Of a DNA stretch of 64,000 bases, positions 63,201 to 64,000 are shown one piece after another. The notes below the pieces were generated by a model. It was not told the origin of the DNA, searched no databases, and saw only the letters and a list, made by a program, of their open reading frames with translations. Where the stretch lies: the NCBI RefSeq assembly GCF_025244745.1, contig NZ_CP104213.1, forward strand, positions 1 through 64,000. The letters are read 5' to 3'. Numbering within the stretch: position 1 is the first letter of the stretch; each line of letters starts with the position of its first letter. The stretch is from Deinococcus rubellus (GTDB taxonomy: Bacteria; Deinococcota; Deinococci; Deinococcales; Deinococcaceae). The position numbers and the translations under genes were made by a program.

Positions 63201-63727
63201 GCCGTGCCACCGTTCGGGCAGGCCGCGCTGAGGAGGCCGCTGATCTGGCCGCTGGCATTGGCGGGCACATCGACTTCGAGCAGCAGCGATTGGGCTTCAC
63301 CGGCATTCAGGCTGAGTTGCTCAGGCGCAGGTAACAAAACGTCACCCGCACCTCGGCTGCCCAGTGGTGCAGCGTCGCGGTAAAGCCGAACCGCGCCCAG
63401 TGCTGGGGTGGTTTTACCCTGAAGGTCGAAGACGTAGGGGTCATTGCCGGTGTTGCTGACAGTGAAGGCAAAGGCCAGCGGGCTGCCCGGCTGATAGCCC
63501 AGTACTTGGGCGCCTGCCACCACCGAAACACTGCACACCGGTGAGATGCTGGTTCTGACGATGTTGGACTGGCTGATCTGGTCACCGGCCAGCAGGTCTT
63601 TGTAATTGCCAGTGGCCTGGTTGACGATCTGTGTTCCGGCAGGCACAGGCTGCGGCTGGATCTGGGCAGAGGCCAGCCCAGTCCACAAGCACAGTAGGGG
63701 GAGAATAGATTGGAACGCTGTTCGCAC
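60233..63727 (-). CDS. Exported multi-repeat DUF11/SdrD-like surface protein
   Basis: An 1164-residue protein starting at GTG 63727, preceded by AGGAG. The signal peptide is VRTAFQSILPLLCLWTGLASAQ. Three homologous units of about 120 residues start near 324, 446 and 564 with an ALGPxxxP-type line and a GGEGS/SGDD-x-Q segment. Each unit has one cysteine in a CF(E/S)xxL box and a second in an (A/V)C(Y/F/V)xP box, suggesting one disulfide per unit. DUF11-type domains follow (LTLDKRSDSAQVDIGGELGW). An SdrD B-like domain lies at about 956-1030 (LLGRVYLDLNGDAAFTFGKDLPL ... TDKEGRYHFQSLPEG). The C-terminus has one more beta domain. It is the first complete gene of the surface operon and its stop overlaps the outer-membrane gene start. 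Confidence 0.87.
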   Translation of the reverse strand: MRTAFQSILPLLCLWTGLASAQIQPQPVPAGTQIVNQATGNYKDLLAGDQISQSNIVRTSISPVCSVSVVAGAQVLGYQPGSPLAFAFTVSNTGNDPYVFDLQGKTTPALGAVRLYRDAAPLGSRGAGDVLLPAPEQLSLNAGEAQSLLLEVDVPANASGQISGLLSAACPNGGTATTGQQTAQPSAQLELSKSFSAASVQSNGDVTVTLRAVNTGEFDAQNVVVEDLFEQSLNAGNKNFELVAGSAAPTLGYEQVASGVRWRVPLLARQQALSFSFQLRTLPGAKVGQLINQATAQGQDAQGNALSTAQAQATIAVRPPAQIALGPAKNAQAAPGGEGSASDRQSQSDILQNQQVCFEHELQNLGPDPDNLSVVADAGAPNTVFRTLGGAAQVFPVRLASNQTAAFLACYSPVGNQPFEARLTATSTAQTQSNSTTDAVLSFVIPGVALGPVNAPEALELSGDDTQSQSQAIVGKPNCFEQTLKNTGTNSDSYTISTRQVWNTATTEIKVQQPLNLASGASVTFTVCFTPLQPGPLEVLLIATSKYGPSNLTRDRILNVVLPQIALGPIGNPQANPGGEGSTDDLQVRDNGLLNQRLCFSQTVSNLAAVPDQLSISGVINLGSAELTLENLDGSALVQPIALAAAAQPGDHLDFRVCVTPSASAEGAAALQLTLKATSELGAAPNATRDQVSRLYSGLPRLTKVVDQASGTPVAQGHRLTYSLKSENPFPFALAQITVQDTLSDYLDPATLEISDGGRLEGKTVIWTLDHLDPQSARTLTVSAKVKQDAPDGVLVVNRFVFSSREVQTPTPSNDVESLIWSATLTLDKRSDSAQVDIGGELGWTLHIHNTSKNAALINLMLNDTLPTGLTFVPGSAKLDGQPLADPMIQNQMLRFSLPTPIQANATVTLTFRTRVGVDSPEVIINSAQVEGKGQNTLTAALTAVASNVAKSQAVRINPRVFAPRGELLGRVYLDLNGDAAFTFGKDLPLANARLILADGRSVLTDKEGRYHFQSLPEGMWGLRLDPNSVPFIPERDVNDGGLLGSRNMSVFALTVADFPLEKPQGEIYAERVTTLQVGNAVLGKSMLQIGLNIFQVTLSLQTPQALSQLHILDPLPTGARMTDGASDLRLDVPAGQQQWRYTFEWSGKALPALTDPQMDWRYP

Positions 63728-63840
63728 GGTGTCTCCTGAACAAATTACAGCTGCCCTCAACTGAGGGGAAAATGCAGAGAAAAGAGTGAGAGGAAATCTT
63801 GAATTCAGTCTAATGTTAAGATTCGTACAAAATTCTTTCG

Positions 63841-63876
63841 AGAAAACGGGCGTGTTTCCGGTTCGAAACACGCCCG
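63841..63876 (-). terminator. Rho-independent terminator upstream of the surface operon
   Basis: CGGGCGTGTTTC and GAAACACGCCCG form a perfect 12-bp stem with a 6-nt loop. On the minus strand it is followed by TTTTCT. It ends the gene at 63884-64000, so the large surface operon should have its own promoter in 63728-63840. That AT-rich gap shows several partial -10 candidates but no clear pair. Confidence 0.85.
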
Positions 63877-63883
63877 ATAACAA

Positions 63884-64000
63884 TTAGTTCACTAAAACAG
63901 TAAAGATGATGGTGATGGTTTTGCCCGTATCGAGACCGTCGTTAGTGTCAATGCTGTTGTTGGTAGCAGTGTCGACGCCGACGGAGATCTGGGTGACGGC
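63884..64000 (-). CDS. C-terminal fragment of a putative surface protein
   Basis: The last 38 codons of a gene that enters from the right edge and ends at TAA 63886-63884. The visible peptide (AVTQISVGVDTATNNSIDTN ... GKTITIIFTVLVN) is Thr/Asn/Asp-rich and ends in a beta strand like those closing DUF11-type domains. That fits another exported surface protein beside the operon. The family cannot be confirmed from this fragment. Confidence 0.55.
   Translation of the reverse strand, partial: AVTQISVGVDTATNNSIDTNDGLDTGKTITIIFTVLVN

Noticed and set aside
63728..63840. Promoter of the surface-protein operon
   Set aside because: Several AT-rich hexamers (for example TTGTAC, TAACAT, TAGACT on the minus strand) occur, but none combine with a good partner at 16-18 nt, so no site is annotated.

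Overview
The window looks like a chromosomal segment of a Deinococcus-type bacterium (phylum Deinococcota). Supporting signs are GC-rich coding DNA, three DinB/YfiT-fold genes within 7 kb, large DUF11-type surface proteins next to an outer-membrane barrel, and many genes whose start codon lies 5-8 nt after a TANNNT hexamer. That last arrangement is the leaderless-mRNA layout known from Deinococcus. The genus assignment is inferred from gene content, not from a search.

Layout. 1-2.4 kb: end of a DoxX gene, a SsuA/THI5-like binding protein, a 42-codon leader ORF and a RIO1 kinase. 2.4-25.5 kb: a carbohydrate island. Its leftward operon encodes a sugar-binding protein, an internal terminator, two permeases, six glycoside hydrolases (clan GH-A, DUF5060-GH, GH28, GH38-like, GH43, GH5) and an MFS carrier. 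Next come two paralogous LacI regulators, one carrying two tandem HTH domains, with a frameshifted isomerase pseudogene between them. A rightward operon follows (TIM-barrel isomerase, Gfo/Idh dehydrogenase, GH2 beta-mannosidase), then another TIM-barrel isomerase. Both operons have a TTGAC-17-TAnnnT promoter followed directly by the same palindrome, TTTTTAGTAAAAA. Only one hydrolase has a signal peptide, so imported oligosaccharides are probably cut in the cytoplasm. No importer ATPase is encoded here.

25.7-28.3 kb: a GGDEF cyclase, a decayed tyrosine recombinase and tRNA-Ile(GAU). 28.3-41.5 kb: housekeeping and transport genes (argJ, surE, ROK kinase, amino-acid permease, azlCD, mscL, DUF512 radical-SAM protein, YeiH-type exporter with divergent LysR, der) mixed with the DinB-fold genes.

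41.6-53.6 kb: an envelope-lipid operon (fabZ, lptF-like, GT28 glycosyltransferase, NodB deacetylase), an FKBP isomerase, a FUN14 protein, an ECF sigma factor with a repeat-bearing membrane protein, hisA, a GT4 glycosyltransferase and a CobW GTPase. 53.7-64 kb: a leftward operon of three very large exported proteins joined by ATGA overlaps (DUF11/SdrD-like protein, outer-membrane barrel, glycine-rich DUF11 protein), with the 3' end of another gene upstream of it.

The best candidates for undescribed biology are the double-HTH LacI circuit with its matched operators, the coupled surface-protein trio, and the fabZ-lptF-GT28-NodB operon in an organism group that lacks canonical LPS.
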